The notes beneath the pieces are model-generated. The model was not told the origin of the DNA, ran no database searches, and was given only the letters and a program-made list of their open reading frames with translations. Positions 47,672-57,919 of a stretch of 64,000 bases of DNA are shown here, piece by piece. The position numbers and the translations under genes were made by a program. Every line of letters starts with the position of its first letter. Within the stretch, counting starts at the first letter, position 1. The DNA is from Pseudoalteromonas marina (GTDB lineage: Bacteria; Pseudomonadota; Gammaproteobacteria; Enterobacterales; Alteromonadaceae): positions 496,001 through 560,000 of the forward strand of contig NZ_AHCB03000005.1 of assembly GCF_000238335.3 (NCBI RefSeq), written 5' to 3'.

Positions 47672-48647
47672 TCCAATACTCCTGTAATTGGCGAAGTTCG
47701 CTCCCTTTAGGTTGTTCAGGTAACTCTTTTAAGTAGCGTTTACAGTCATCATACTTATTCATGCAAAAGGCAACTTCGGCTTTGTAGGGTAAAACATGGC
47801 GACGCGCCATACCTAATTCAGTTGCTTGTACAAGAAAATCAAGCGCACGTTCGTAATAACCAAGTGCTAAATAAACACGCCCTAAAAATACATAATTGGC
47901 TGGTTTTTTTGCGTACTCGATACTTTGTAAACTGAGTGCTTCAGCTTTTTCTAATACGTATGTTTTTAAAGCGCCTTGTGCAAGCCCTAAATAACTAAGC
48001 TCCCAATATACGTGTGCTAACTGTTCTTGTAAGTTACTTAGCTCAGGCTGTTTTGTGGTGTTAGCAATTTGGTGTTGATAAACGCTAATTTTTTCGTTTA
48101 ATTTTGTTTCTTTAGCATCAAGTGTTGAGTAGGCCAGTAAGCGTATATCGTCTTCTAAATCTTTGAGTGCGAGTTTTAATATTGGGATTGCTTGGCTGTC
48201 GCGCATGTGGCGAGCAGCCATTACTGCAGTTAAGCGTTTGTTAGGTTCGCTTGCGTATTTTAAAATGGCTTTTACACCACCAATTGAATAAGTAGGGTTC
48301 GCCGAAATATCAGGAACTTCAAAGGGGAGTTCTGGAATTTCATGCTCTATTATTTCGGTATCATCACTTTTAAGTGGCTTACATAGCGCAAACGTAAGCG
48401 CCATCACAACACCTAAAATACCAAATACAGGTAAGCTAAACAGTAATAAGAATAATAATAGCGTGCCATTTATAAGCGTTGTTTTATATTTTTTAGGAAT
48501 TAAAACGTAGCTCACAAAGGTAAAAAGGATGCTTGCAATGGCATGCAGTAAAATTACACTAAACCAGTTTGGTGTACTAAGAATTTCTTGCAGTGCAAAA
48601 TACTCGCATAAACATGCAACTAAGGCGGCTATCACAACTTTAATCAT
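47664..48647 (-). CDS. pelE: Pel inner-membrane TPR protein PelE
   Basis: PelE is a membrane-anchored TPR protein of the Pel inner-membrane complex. The 327-residue product has two hydrophobic helices near the N terminus (about 4-20 and 27-48) and a further hydrophobic segment to about 88. A long soluble part follows with HEAT/TPR-like repeats (NKRLTAVMAARHMRDSQAIPILKLAL; ANYVFLGRVYLALGYYERALDFLVQATELG). Size and topology fit Pseudomonas PelE, and its place between pelD and pelF with overlapping ends supports the call. Confidence 0.9.
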   Translation of the reverse strand: MIKVVIAALVACLCEYFALQEILSTPNWFSVILLHAIASILFTFVSYVLIPKKYKTTLINGTLLLFLLLFSLPVFGILGVVMALTFALCKPLKSDDTEIIEHEIPELPFEVPDISANPTYSIGGVKAILKYASEPNKRLTAVMAARHMRDSQAIPILKLALKDLEDDIRLLAYSTLDAKETKLNEKISVYQHQIANTTKQPELSNLQEQLAHVYWELSYLGLAQGALKTYVLEKAEALSLQSIEYAKKPANYVFLGRVYLALGYYERALDFLVQATELGMARRHVLPYKAEVAFCMNKYDDCKRYLKELPEQPKGSELRQLQEYWNA

Positions 48648-49941
48648 GTAGGGCTACCAGTTTAGATAATTCATCCTTATTGACTGGAAACGCTACTTCT
48701 TGCTCAATAATAATATCGAGTTCTTGTAATGTTTTACCGGTACGTTCTTTACACCAGCTATTCATTCGCATTACAAAACCATCTTTTTCAAGCTCATCGG
48801 CAAGCGGCATCAGTATTAACAGAACTTGTTTTTCATTATCGTATAAATAGATGTCTAACCCTCGGCGAGCCTCGGTTAAATACTCCATTAACCTTCGAGA
48901 TTCATCATTAATACTTAGCGCGTTCACCTTTAAAAAGTGTGAAGGAATTTTATAACGCTTTGCTTCTTTGTTTGCGTGTTTAACTTGGCGCTTAAAGTAT
49001 GGCGACTCTTCACGGGTCATTATTGGATTAGTGATTTCGTGACGCAATAAATCACCAATGTGTCCGGCCATAACGGCAAGTAAAGTAAGGGTGTTTTCTT
49101 TGAGAGCAAAAAACTTCACTTTTTCAACTAAAATAGCCCCATAAATTGTGTCGTTCACATCAATCAATGGAATAGCAATATGATACTTGCTATCACTCGA
49201 TGAAGCCTTTGGATTTTTAAGTGACACCAGTTCTTTTTCGTCAAACATGGCAGCTATTAATGGGTCTGAATTAGATGGCTCACTCATTTTTCCTACACTA
49301 GCTAGTGCAGGCTCTTGTATTTTATCGTTTTCAACTTTATATAAGCCTGCTTTTTCTATCGAGCCATATTCTATAAATAGATTTAAAATAACCTCAGCGG
49401 CACTGTCTAAGCGTCTTTCTTTTAATTTACCAATTGATTCTCGTACGGCTTGTAATGACTCACGTAAACTAAGTGTATGTCCAGCAAGCATTTGTTCGAT
49501 TCGGTCATGTGATGAGCTAATTAAATGATACTGGCGCGTAAATTTTTCAAGTCGGTCTGATACATAGGCTAGTTGAATGCTTTGCTGTTGATTAGTTCGC
49601 TCCCATACATCTCTAAATTCACCTGCCACCATAACTACAATAATGTAGCCAATCATTGCGTTAATATTAAACTCACTTTTAGGGTCTAATATATTGCTTT
49701 GTATTAGCAATAATTGCCCTACTAGTAAGGTTAAAATACTAATAAAACCTTTTGAAAAGCCATAGCGTAGAGCAACAAGCAACGGCCCTAATACTGGCCA
49801 AGAAAACCCTCCTTGCGTCCAATAGGGGTCCTCAGCATTAAATAGAACAGGCAGCCCTAAAGCTAAAGCGGTAAAAAAACATACCTCAGCCCATATCTGT
49901 AGCTCAGGAACGTCTCTTGGGCGTAAGAAATGTGTTTTCAC
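48640..49941 (-). CDS. pelD: c-di-GMP receptor PelD
   Basis: PelD is the inner-membrane receptor that binds c-di-GMP and switches on Pel synthesis. The 433-residue product has about four N-terminal helices (17-35, 47-60, 66-82, 95-108), then a coiled coil, a GAF-like domain (about 170-305) and a degenerate GGDEF domain at the C terminus. The inhibitory-site-type motif RxxD that binds c-di-GMP in Pseudomonas PelD is kept as RGLD at 360-363, with another Arg (392) about where the third ligand is expected. The GGDEF catalytic signature itself is absent, as in other PelD proteins. It overlaps pelC by 4 bp and pelE by 8 bp. Confidence 0.94.
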   Translation of the reverse strand: MKTHFLRPRDVPELQIWAEVCFFTALALGLPVLFNAEDPYWTQGGFSWPVLGPLLVALRYGFSKGFISILTLLVGQLLLIQSNILDPKSEFNINAMIGYIIVVMVAGEFRDVWERTNQQQSIQLAYVSDRLEKFTRQYHLISSSHDRIEQMLAGHTLSLRESLQAVRESIGKLKERRLDSAAEVILNLFIEYGSIEKAGLYKVENDKIQEPALASVGKMSEPSNSDPLIAAMFDEKELVSLKNPKASSSDSKYHIAIPLIDVNDTIYGAILVEKVKFFALKENTLTLLAVMAGHIGDLLRHEITNPIMTREESPYFKRQVKHANKEAKRYKIPSHFLKVNALSINDESRRLMEYLTEARRGLDIYLYDNEKQVLLILMPLADELEKDGFVMRMNSWCKERTGKTLQELDIIIEQEVAFPVNKDELSKLVALHD

Positions 49942-50453
49942 TCACTAACCTCAATATAAGACACTAAATCGGCAATTACATCTTGCGCAGTTGCTGCAAT
50001 GCTATCGCGTCCCCAACCGCTTTTTGCAATGGTGCCGGTCCAAATTGGCGTTGTTTCACCGTTTTTTGTAAGCAATAAAGTAAGTGCAACCACTGGCTCT
50101 CCATCAAGACCTGCTTTGTAACGCCATTCTTCAATACTGCCACTAAGTACATAGTCAGCTTGTTGAGTATTGAGCCATTGCATTGCGTTGTTTAAACGGT
50201 ATTGATCGTCTAAAGGTGGCAGGTCTTTACTGCTATTTCTTGGTGCACGAAGTAACTTAGGTAGCTTATTTTGTTGCCAAATACTTGCTAAAATATCTTC
50301 AGCGCGCTCACCTGCCAGTGGTGTTTGTGCATGATTAACAAGCGGTAATAAAGCTACGGTAGTTGCTGGGCTAATTTCGATATCATCAGCAATTCGACTT
50401 GTAGTACACGCCGACAAGAGCAAAACCAAACTAAGTATAACTAAGCGAAACAT
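49938..50453 (-). CDS. pelC: Pel outer-membrane lipoprotein PelC
   Basis: PelC is a lipoprotein that forms a ring under the outer membrane and guides Pel to the PelB barrel. The ATG at 50453 is chosen because AGGAGA lies just upstream and the product then starts MFRLVILSLVLLLSAC with a clear lipobox (LSAC, Cys17), giving 171 residues. The mature part has the Asp/Trp-rich alpha-beta fold (VALLPLVNHAQTPLAGERAEDIL, DYVLSGSIEEWRYKAGLDGEPVVALTL). It lies between pelB and pelD with close ends. Confidence 0.93.
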   Translation of the reverse strand: MFRLVILSLVLLLSACTTSRIADDIEISPATTVALLPLVNHAQTPLAGERAEDILASIWQQNKLPKLLRAPRNSSKDLPPLDDQYRLNNAMQWLNTQQADYVLSGSIEEWRYKAGLDGEPVVALTLLLTKNGETTPIWTGTIAKSGWGRDSIAATAQDVIADLVSYIEVSE

Positions 50454-50467
50454 ATTCTCTCCTAACA

Positions 50468-53400
50468 TTAAAAATGTATGTAATATCCTAATTGTAACTG
50501 TGTATCTGAGTTACCGACCTTATTACTACTTTGGTAACCGAGCTGTAATTTAAATAAATCATCACCAAGTACTGACCATCCAGCACCACTGGAAACAGAC
50601 ACATCAATTGTATCGTTCAGTGTTTGGTAGCCTGTACTTATGTCAAATAACCAAGACGGACTGGCACCCAAGTATGGGGGCGTTAATGAGCCTGTTGAGG
50701 CAAACGAAGTACCTAGGGCAAAACGCCTAAAAGGTTCAATAACTATGCGTCTGGGTCTTCTATTTGTATTAATAGCAGTATTTACTGGGTCAAAGTCTTG
50801 CCATTGCGCACTAAAGTAGGCGTTCCAAATGGGGCGATCTTTTAAAATACTGTATTGGTAGCGTGCGTTATATTCTTGTCCATTAACGAGTGTGCTGTCG
50901 TTGTCTCTACGCGTGAACGACATAGCAGCTGCTGATAGCTGCACGCTTTGCCTGTTATCAATATTATAATTTATATAAGCCGTGGCTTTATTAAGTTGCG
51001 CATAACTTAGTAACACTTCAGATTGGCGGTTTTCGGCGTTGTATTGTAAGTTTACGCCAACCTGAGTACGCGCATCCCACTGATAACGAGAGTCTAAACT
51101 TAAGCCTTGTCGGCTAACAATATCGCCCTGATGCGTATCAACTTTTGCATTAAAAGCCCACCGGCCAAACGTCATTGTATTTTCTATTGCGAACAGCAGT
51201 CCGTTATTACCAAGGTTTTGCTGATCGCTAAGGCTCAGTTTCCACTGGCCTTTTGCATAAGGAAAATACACATTTATGTCGTATTGCGTACTATTTAGCC
51301 CGGCTTGCGGTGATAGATTTACTTCAAATGCGCGAAAGTAAGCTGTGCGCGCGTTTCTTAAAAAGCCTAGCTGAGCTTCACTTGGCTCGTTAATTAGCTC
51401 TTCATACCAACGTTGCATAGTTGCATAAGGTTGGTTCAAGTATAAAAGCGCACTTAACTGATCGTTTTTGCCAAGTGTATTTGTATCAAATAATTGTTTT
51501 ACTTTACTAAATTCACCTTGAGTCATGTACAGCTGAAGTGCTTGCCAGGGCTCAAGTTTTTGCGCAGCACGGCGTGATAACCACCAGTTTGCTTGTGCTG
51601 TGCCTATGGTTTCAGGGGCTAACTCATCGAGTGTGTTTAGCTGCATTAAATGTGGCATAGCCATAGCGCCAGCCCATCTAAACATAAGTCCTCGATATGC
51701 ATATTTATCTTTAGGTAAATGCTGAAGAAGATAATGATTAAGCTCTGTGGCGTTGGCGTAATAGCCAAGTTGTTTCATTACATCGGCTAAGTTTACTAAT
51801 GTGGTTAAGTCGCTAGGCTCAGCTATCGCTAGTTTACGTAAGTAAAAATAAGCACTGTTATATGACTTTTCATAAATAGATAAGCTCGCTAAAAGTTGAC
51901 CCCACGCATATGTTGGGTTGTTGTCAGCATAGTTATTTAAAATACGTTTAATCATGATGCTGTCGTGCATTTGCAGTGCTAACCAACCTTGCACAAGTAC
52001 TACGTCAGGATTGTATTCGCTCAGTTTTGCGGCGCGGTTGAGCGTTGTATACGCTGAATTTAAATCGCTCTGATTTTGATACCAGCTAGCAAGCGTTAAC
52101 CAAGCAGGGTATAGCGCCTTGTTGTAGCGTTGCTTGTTCAGTTCGTTATAGACTCGTTCAACGGCGTTTGAATCGTTTATTTGCGTACTTAAATTAGCAA
52201 TGTCAATTAGCTGACTTTCGCTCAGCGAAGATTGCTGCCATAAATGCGCAAGTAACGCTTTGGGGTTGCCTTCAAAGCGTATTTGCTGGTACTGCAATAA
52301 ATCGCTTTCGCCTAATTTACCCAGTGATTTAAGTTGTTCAAGGGCATAAAGCTGTTCTTTTTTATCATTTACCCTGAGCGCCATGTCAACGCGAGCACTC
52401 CAAAACTCGTCGTCGGTACTTTGCTGTTTTTGCTTTAAAATGGTTAGTGCCGTGTTAAAGTCGTTATTTAACCAAAACGCACGGGCTAGCCACATTAAAT
52501 CTTCTTCGTTTTTGGGGCCCTGATAAATAGGCCATAAATTACGTAAACCGCTTAAGTTACCTGTGTCATGTAATACTTTTGCTTTCCAATATTGTGATAA
52601 TACACTTTTACCGTTTATGCTTTCAAAACGCTCTATGTGCTTGAGCTCTTGTTTGGCATCGCCAATAAACTCGTTGGTTTGCATCCATTTAGTAAAGCCA
52701 TTGCCTTTTAGTTGCCTATTTTTAGCTTTGTAAGCGTAAATGTCGTTAGCGTCTTGGTACAAGTATAAAGCCGTTGCATCGTTAATACTGTCTGTAAGCA
52801 TAGCTGCGGTAACGGCTTTATTTATCATTAACCATTTAAATTCTTTGAGTGCAGCTTTTGGCTTATTAAGCCAGCGCTTTACTTTCCAGTTAAGTAAATG
52901 AAGATCTTTATCGTTAGGTTTTTGTTTTAGTAGTTTAGAAAGCAATAATTCAGCGCCGTTAGCATCGCCATTGGCTAAGTGAAGCTGCATTGCCTGTGTT
53001 AAATACTTAATATTGTTAGGCTCTTCTTGCAGCAGTTTTGTAGCTGCAATAATTGCATCTTCTTTATTGCCTGCTAAGTCAGCAAGATAAAGTGTGCGCT
53101 TTATATTTGATTGATCTCCATATTGCTTCCACCACGCATAAGCCTGCATCGCTTCGTTTGCACCCAGTGCGGTTTCAATGGCTTTTTCGGCTATTGTTTC
53201 GCTCATGTTATTTTTGTAAAGCAGCAACGCTTTTGCAGGTTGGCCTGCGGTTAACCAATAATCAGCGGCAATTAACGGCTTTTTGTGTGTTTCATAATAT
53301 TGTGCAAGCTTTACATTCAAGCCGAGTGCTTTAGCTATGGTAAGAATGTCTTCGTTCCATGGTTTATAGGCACTAACCTTTAATGAAAGTTCTTCAAATC

Positions 53401-53749
53401 GGTCATCTACATTGGCACCACTTGCAAGCCATAATGAGTAAAGTAACTTTATTTCAAGTTCTGTTTTACGCTTACTTTTTGGCAGTTTTTCAAGCTCATT
53501 AGTTGCGTTTGAATATTCACTCAATGCTATATGAAGTTCAGCCAATTTAGCGCGCAGCTTTTCATTGTTAGGGTCAGTATTAAGTGCAGCATGCAAGTAT
53601 GACTTTTCAAACGTGTAGTCTTGTGAAAGTGCGTCGTCTTCAAAAAATAAGGTGTGCGGAAATAGTGCATATAATGAAAAACAGCTAACAGCGAGTATTG
53701 TTAAAATTGTTTTTATAGAAACTAAATGAGGGCGCTTTTTGGTATTCAT
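50468..53749 (-). CDS. pelB: Pel outer-membrane export protein PelB
   Basis: PelB exports Pel through the outer membrane. The 1093-residue protein has an N-terminal hydrophobic anchor (about 14-31), a very long series of TPR-like helical repeats (about 55-780, for instance AELHIALSEYSNATNELEKL and WLTLASWYQNQSDLNSAYTTLNRA), and a C-terminal beta-barrel of about 280 residues ending LQLGYYIHF. P. aeruginosa PelB is about 100 residues longer. The start overlaps the pelA stop by one base. TPRs recruit PelA to the export channel in Pseudomonas. Confidence 0.95.
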   Translation of the reverse strand: MNTKKRPHLVSIKTILTILAVSCFSLYALFPHTLFFEDDALSQDYTFEKSYLHAALNTDPNNEKLRAKLAELHIALSEYSNATNELEKLPKSKRKTELEIKLLYSLWLASGANVDDRFEELSLKVSAYKPWNEDILTIAKALGLNVKLAQYYETHKKPLIAADYWLTAGQPAKALLLYKNNMSETIAEKAIETALGANEAMQAYAWWKQYGDQSNIKRTLYLADLAGNKEDAIIAATKLLQEEPNNIKYLTQAMQLHLANGDANGAELLLSKLLKQKPNDKDLHLLNWKVKRWLNKPKAALKEFKWLMINKAVTAAMLTDSINDATALYLYQDANDIYAYKAKNRQLKGNGFTKWMQTNEFIGDAKQELKHIERFESINGKSVLSQYWKAKVLHDTGNLSGLRNLWPIYQGPKNEEDLMWLARAFWLNNDFNTALTILKQKQQSTDDEFWSARVDMALRVNDKKEQLYALEQLKSLGKLGESDLLQYQQIRFEGNPKALLAHLWQQSSLSESQLIDIANLSTQINDSNAVERVYNELNKQRYNKALYPAWLTLASWYQNQSDLNSAYTTLNRAAKLSEYNPDVVLVQGWLALQMHDSIMIKRILNNYADNNPTYAWGQLLASLSIYEKSYNSAYFYLRKLAIAEPSDLTTLVNLADVMKQLGYYANATELNHYLLQHLPKDKYAYRGLMFRWAGAMAMPHLMQLNTLDELAPETIGTAQANWWLSRRAAQKLEPWQALQLYMTQGEFSKVKQLFDTNTLGKNDQLSALLYLNQPYATMQRWYEELINEPSEAQLGFLRNARTAYFRAFEVNLSPQAGLNSTQYDINVYFPYAKGQWKLSLSDQQNLGNNGLLFAIENTMTFGRWAFNAKVDTHQGDIVSRQGLSLDSRYQWDARTQVGVNLQYNAENRQSEVLLSYAQLNKATAYINYNIDNRQSVQLSAAAMSFTRRDNDSTLVNGQEYNARYQYSILKDRPIWNAYFSAQWQDFDPVNTAINTNRRPRRIVIEPFRRFALGTSFASTGSLTPPYLGASPSWLFDISTGYQTLNDTIDVSVSSGAGWSVLGDDLFKLQLGYQSSNKVGNSDTQLQLGYYIHF

Positions 53750-56460
53750 TACTTAGCAACCCCTGTGCAGTTTAAATAACCAAAAAAATCACCTGCAGGC
53801 AGTTTAAAGTGGGTTATTTTCCCACGAGTGATACCTTTATACCTTTTTCCCATGTGAGATATAAATTGGCATGAGCGGGCATTCACTAAATCAAGTGTTG
53901 CAGGTATCCACGCTTTAAAAGTAACAGCGCCATTTACTTGCCATGTATCTATTACTACATTGGCAGAGGCTAAATAAGGGGCATTATCTTTTTGGCTATG
54001 GTCAAAACTAATACGCGAGATACCCTCATTAGTGTGTATGTAGTTGCCTTGTTGCGTTACTCCTAGCAGCCCATCGCTTTGTGATATGTTTGCAATATCA
54101 AAGTCGCTTGGTATACGAAGGGTGCGAATATTTTTTGAGCTAAACAACCAATCTCCTTTACTATTTTTAGCTAAGGCAGAAAAGTAAAAATCTTTCGCAA
54201 TTTTTGCATAGTGGCTTAAGTACACCGGTGTATTAGGTCTTTGTAATACATAGTCAATATTATGCTTTAGGGCATCAAGCCCTGCAGGAACTTCGCCAGA
54301 ATAAAAATGATAGTAAATAGTATAGGGCTTTAACCTGTATGGCTTTTCGGTTATTTCAAAGGTTTCTGTTAGTCGCTTAAATCCGTAATACGGGCCATGC
54401 CATAAATTAGTGTATACGTTTTCGTTCAGTATTGGCGCGTAAATTTGATACAGTAAATCACCCTCAGGGCGCGCAATCGGCGATATATGTGAAAGGCTTG
54501 GGTTATCACCATTTACCTTAGTATTACCACCATTTACGTTTAGTACGCCAGCATTGCGCGCTATTTTTAATGCGTCTGGCCCAGGTGTAGCATCGCCAGA
54601 CCATAGCATAAGCACTGTTTTTTTTCCTTTAGGTACTAGCCTTTCATTAATATAATTAATGGTGCCGGTAATTTCTTTTTCTAAGCTAATTGTGTCATAG
54701 CCAGGTACATCTAAGTGAAACCCATAGTCAGTATTTTCTTCATCAATCTCTTTTCTGCCAGAAAGCGCGGTCCAAAAGTAAGGGTGACTATAAGTATGCG
54801 AAGCGACCTCTACATAGGGAAGTTCAAAAATACTGCGCGCAATTTTTTCTAGTTTTTTACTGTGCTTAGCATGAATTCCTCCAGGCTCTATATCAGCCTG
54901 AATAATAGAAGATGTAATGGGAAGTTTATAAGGTTTAATAATGTCATCGCGAATGACCTCTGCGGCATACGGGCTGCCGTCAAAGTGTGCAATGCTGGTA
55001 AAGCCATCCCCATCTATATGCATAGTAAGCATACGCCTGCCACTTTCGGTCGTTGTATCGGGTGCTAATATAGCGGGTAACCCCATGGCTTTAGTAAGCA
55101 GTGTCAGTGGGTCAATAACCCAATTACTACCTTCCATTGGGAGCGTATCAATCAGCCATGGGGCAACAATAACTGCGCCATATTTGGTTTTGGCGCTTTG
55201 TACAACTGTGCTGCCATCAGCCGCTTTTATATCAATAAGAGTGGTAGCTTCTGGCGCTAATTTTAATAAATAAGGTTTGGTAATGGCAGGCGAAGAGCTT
55301 GACTCACCTTTTAACCATGGTGCTAAATAGTTAAGTTCATAAGGCCCTGGAGGGGAGCTGTTAAGTGTTTCCACGCCTAATGCGGCTAATAATTTAGCTG
55401 ATTGTGGTAGCTCACCTACCACTAACTGAGGCACGGTACCTAGGCTAGCTTCGAGCCAATTTATTACACTTGGGGAGTAAAAGCCCCCCATGTTTGTCCA
55501 TGAAACAATTCCAGCATGTAAACTTGGATCAACTAATGGCAACTCTCGTTTTGCTATATCAATGTAGTCAGGAATATAACCTAAATACTCAATAAGAGTG
55601 GCTAGCTTTAAATGAACTGTAGAATAAATAAGGGGTTTTAAGTCACTATTGTACGGAATAAGTACGCGCCTAGGCACGGGGCTAATAGTTGATGTTCCCC
55701 AGGTTTGTAAATGCCCATCGGTCACCCAAGCACTAAACCCAGAAGCGATAATTTTTTCAGCCATTACAAGGCGTTTGTCAGGTTTTGCATAGTCAATTAC
55801 TTGAACATTAAAACCTAAGCTTTGCGCTTTTTTAAGTTGAGTTGTTAACCATGCTTGATCGTTCTTAGAGGTTAACTTGTAGCTATTATCAAGTGGATTA
55901 AAGTGGCTAAATAATCCCTCAGCAACTAAGTCGGTTGCAAGGTTTTGTAGGCTTGGCAGTAATTCAAAGCCACGATTGAGCACTAATTGCTTTTTAAATA
56001 CTAAAGACAGATCTTTTATTATTGAAACTAATCCAGCTTGCTGCGCTAATTTATCGTAACGTTCGTTATCTAATAATTGATAGCTATCAAGGGTGTCTAA
56101 AAACAACCCACTAAAGCCACGTTCTTTTAATATAACAGCCGAGCTATTTAATTGTTGTTGCCATTGCTTTGAAGTTAAATCGGAAATGTAGCTATTCCAA
56201 TTTGGGTTTGTAGTAAGTGAATAGTCACTTTTATTATATGATTCGCCAATGCTCAAATAAGCATAAACAGCAATGTTACGTTCTTTAAACCAATTTAATT
56301 CATGCTCAGTCACTAACTCAGGTTGCACAACAACGCGTGAGTAAAAAGTCATTTCAGCTAAAGGCATTGGGGCTGAATAGTAAAAAGCGATGCTGTTATT
56401 AACGGGCTTTGCTAGTAACTGCGCTGATACTAAAAGCAAAAGCCATAAAATATATTTCAT
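53749..56460 (-). CDS. pelA: Periplasmic Pel hydrolase/deacetylase PelA
   Basis: PelA trims and deacetylates Pel in the periplasm. The 903-residue product has a signal peptide (WLLLLVSAQLLA), an N-terminal TIM-barrel glycoside hydrolase domain (about 22-260; candidate catalytic Glu181 in LVAEGLFSHF), a middle Rossmann-like region and a CE4-like deacetylase domain with catalytic and metal-binding HIDGDGF (Asp483, Asp485) and SHTYSHP (His555, His559). A C-terminal beta domain follows. Order and length match Pseudomonas PelA. It is the first gene of the pel operon, about 340 bp downstream of the diguanylate cyclase gene. Confidence 0.95.
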   Translation of the reverse strand: MKYILWLLLLVSAQLLAKPVNNSIAFYYSAPMPLAEMTFYSRVVVQPELVTEHELNWFKERNIAVYAYLSIGESYNKSDYSLTTNPNWNSYISDLTSKQWQQQLNSSAVILKERGFSGLFLDTLDSYQLLDNERYDKLAQQAGLVSIIKDLSLVFKKQLVLNRGFELLPSLQNLATDLVAEGLFSHFNPLDNSYKLTSKNDQAWLTTQLKKAQSLGFNVQVIDYAKPDKRLVMAEKIIASGFSAWVTDGHLQTWGTSTISPVPRRVLIPYNSDLKPLIYSTVHLKLATLIEYLGYIPDYIDIAKRELPLVDPSLHAGIVSWTNMGGFYSPSVINWLEASLGTVPQLVVGELPQSAKLLAALGVETLNSSPPGPYELNYLAPWLKGESSSSPAITKPYLLKLAPEATTLIDIKAADGSTVVQSAKTKYGAVIVAPWLIDTLPMEGSNWVIDPLTLLTKAMGLPAILAPDTTTESGRRMLTMHIDGDGFTSIAHFDGSPYAAEVIRDDIIKPYKLPITSSIIQADIEPGGIHAKHSKKLEKIARSIFELPYVEVASHTYSHPYFWTALSGRKEIDEENTDYGFHLDVPGYDTISLEKEITGTINYINERLVPKGKKTVLMLWSGDATPGPDALKIARNAGVLNVNGGNTKVNGDNPSLSHISPIARPEGDLLYQIYAPILNENVYTNLWHGPYYGFKRLTETFEITEKPYRLKPYTIYYHFYSGEVPAGLDALKHNIDYVLQRPNTPVYLSHYAKIAKDFYFSALAKNSKGDWLFSSKNIRTLRIPSDFDIANISQSDGLLGVTQQGNYIHTNEGISRISFDHSQKDNAPYLASANVVIDTWQVNGAVTFKAWIPATLDLVNARSCQFISHMGKRYKGITRGKITHFKLPAGDFFGYLNCTGVAK

Positions 56461-56797
56461 TAATGATTCGTTATGTTAATTTTAAACTATTGCTCAAAGG
56501 AAAGCATTTCGAGGCTTTTCTAGTTATTTTGTATTAGTTATTAAGTATTATTATATGTTAACAAAAATAAAAGGTCTATCATGTTGTTTTAAATTTATAC
56601 TAAATTAATCTATTATTTAGGTGGTGTTATTATTGCAAGTTAATGAATTTAAATAAATAAAACCTTTAAGAAAGGCTTGGATTTTAAACGAGATTTGTAA
56701 AGAAATGTAAGTTTTTATTGTCAGTTCTGGATAAATTTAAAAGCCATTTCGCTTATAAAATGGCCTTTAAAAAGTTTATTGTTTTAAATATTAATCA
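56461..56797 (-). promoter_or_regulatory. Leader and probable promoter region of the pel operon
   Basis: This AT-rich stretch precedes pelA. At its far end, 56739-56768, GCCATTT and AAATGGC form a hairpin with T-rich minus-strand flanks that can terminate the cyclase gene. The rest should contain the pel promoter. I saw no clear FleQ-type site and no gene. Confidence 0.5.
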
Positions 56798-57787
56798 TTA
56801 CCTAATACAAATCATGTTTCTTCCTTGCGATTTAGCTCTGTACAAAGCGCTGTCGGCGGCACACATTAATGCTTCAGATGTTCTATATTGGTTATTGTAT
56901 TCACACGCTAAGCCTTGGCTAACACTAATTTTAACGTTGTCAGGTAGGCCTATTTCTCTAAAGTTTAAATTTAAAATTCTATCTTGAATACGCTTGGCTA
57001 TCATCTCAGCGTTTGAAATATGAGATCGCGGTAATACCACGGCAAACTCTTCTCCACCATATCGGGCAACTAAGCTGTCTTTTGACGGCAGGCATTCTTC
57101 AATTGTTTTTGCTACTTTTTGCAAGCATTTGTCACCTTTTACATGCCCAAAGTTATCGTTAAATAATTTAAAATAATCAATATCAATCAATATAAAACTT
57201 AATGGTTGCTTGTTCATTAGACATGTTTGCCAATCTTTGTGGATTGTTTTTTCTAACGTTCCACGATTTGCAATACCAGTTAGGTGATCGAGCTTTGAAA
57301 GTGTTTCGAGTACTTTATACTTTTTTATGTGTTTAGAAATGTCATGCATGATGCAAATAAATAAAGGAGTATTATTAGTTGTTGCTGGTGGAATGCATGA
57401 AACCGAAAGTTCTACATCTAAAAAGTTACCATTAGCTTTAATTATTTTTACTTCTTTGGGGCCATGATTTAGCGGCGTTTGATAATTGTTTTTCCAACTT
57501 TCAAACATGTATTCGTAATCGTCACGGTATTGCTCTTGTAAAAAATGCTGCCACTTTTTACCAATTAATATATCTGAAGGAACATTAAAAAATCGTGCAG
57601 CTACCGGGTTTACCGATTCAAAAACACCTTGTGCATTCACAATAAATATAGCATCGGCCATCACGTTAGTGACATTAATAATCGCGCTTATTTTTTCATT
57701 GTTAACACGTTCAGAAAGGCTGTTTACTAATGTTGATACAGCGATATTTTCGTTATTTAGTTTGCTGTGTTGATTATTGTTAGACAT
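56798..57787 (-). CDS. PAS-GGEEF diguanylate cyclase upstream of pel
   Basis: The 329-residue soluble protein has a PAS domain (about 35-155, DAIFIVNAQGVFESVNPVAARFF) and a complete GGDEF domain with LDHLTGIANRG, DIDYFKLFNDNFGHVKGD and the active-site GGEEF at 244-248. It should make c-di-GMP from two GTP. The inhibitory I-site (RxxD five residues before GGEEF) is absent: the bases there encode SKDS, so product inhibition is not expected. No membrane segment is visible. It is the nearest gene upstream of pelA, and PelD binds c-di-GMP, so it probably feeds Pel synthesis. What the PAS domain senses is unknown. Confidence 0.93.
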   Translation of the reverse strand: MSNNNQHSKLNNENIAVSTLVNSLSERVNNEKISAIINVTNVMADAIFIVNAQGVFESVNPVAARFFNVPSDILIGKKWQHFLQEQYRDDYEYMFESWKNNYQTPLNHGPKEVKIIKANGNFLDVELSVSCIPPATTNNTPLFICIMHDISKHIKKYKVLETLSKLDHLTGIANRGTLEKTIHKDWQTCLMNKQPLSFILIDIDYFKLFNDNFGHVKGDKCLQKVAKTIEECLPSKDSLVARYGGEEFAVVLPRSHISNAEMIAKRIQDRILNLNFREIGLPDNVKISVSQGLACEYNNQYRTSEALMCAADSALYRAKSQGRNMICIR

Positions 57788-57919
57788 GGCAGTTGCTCAT
57801 TTTTATTGTTAATGAAACTTGATGTCTAGCAGTGTATTCAATTTATGGGTTTTAAACCTTTCGGTAATCTTCTTTTTTAAGTTGTTGTTTTATTAGTTAT
57901 TATTGGTTGATAGCTAAGA

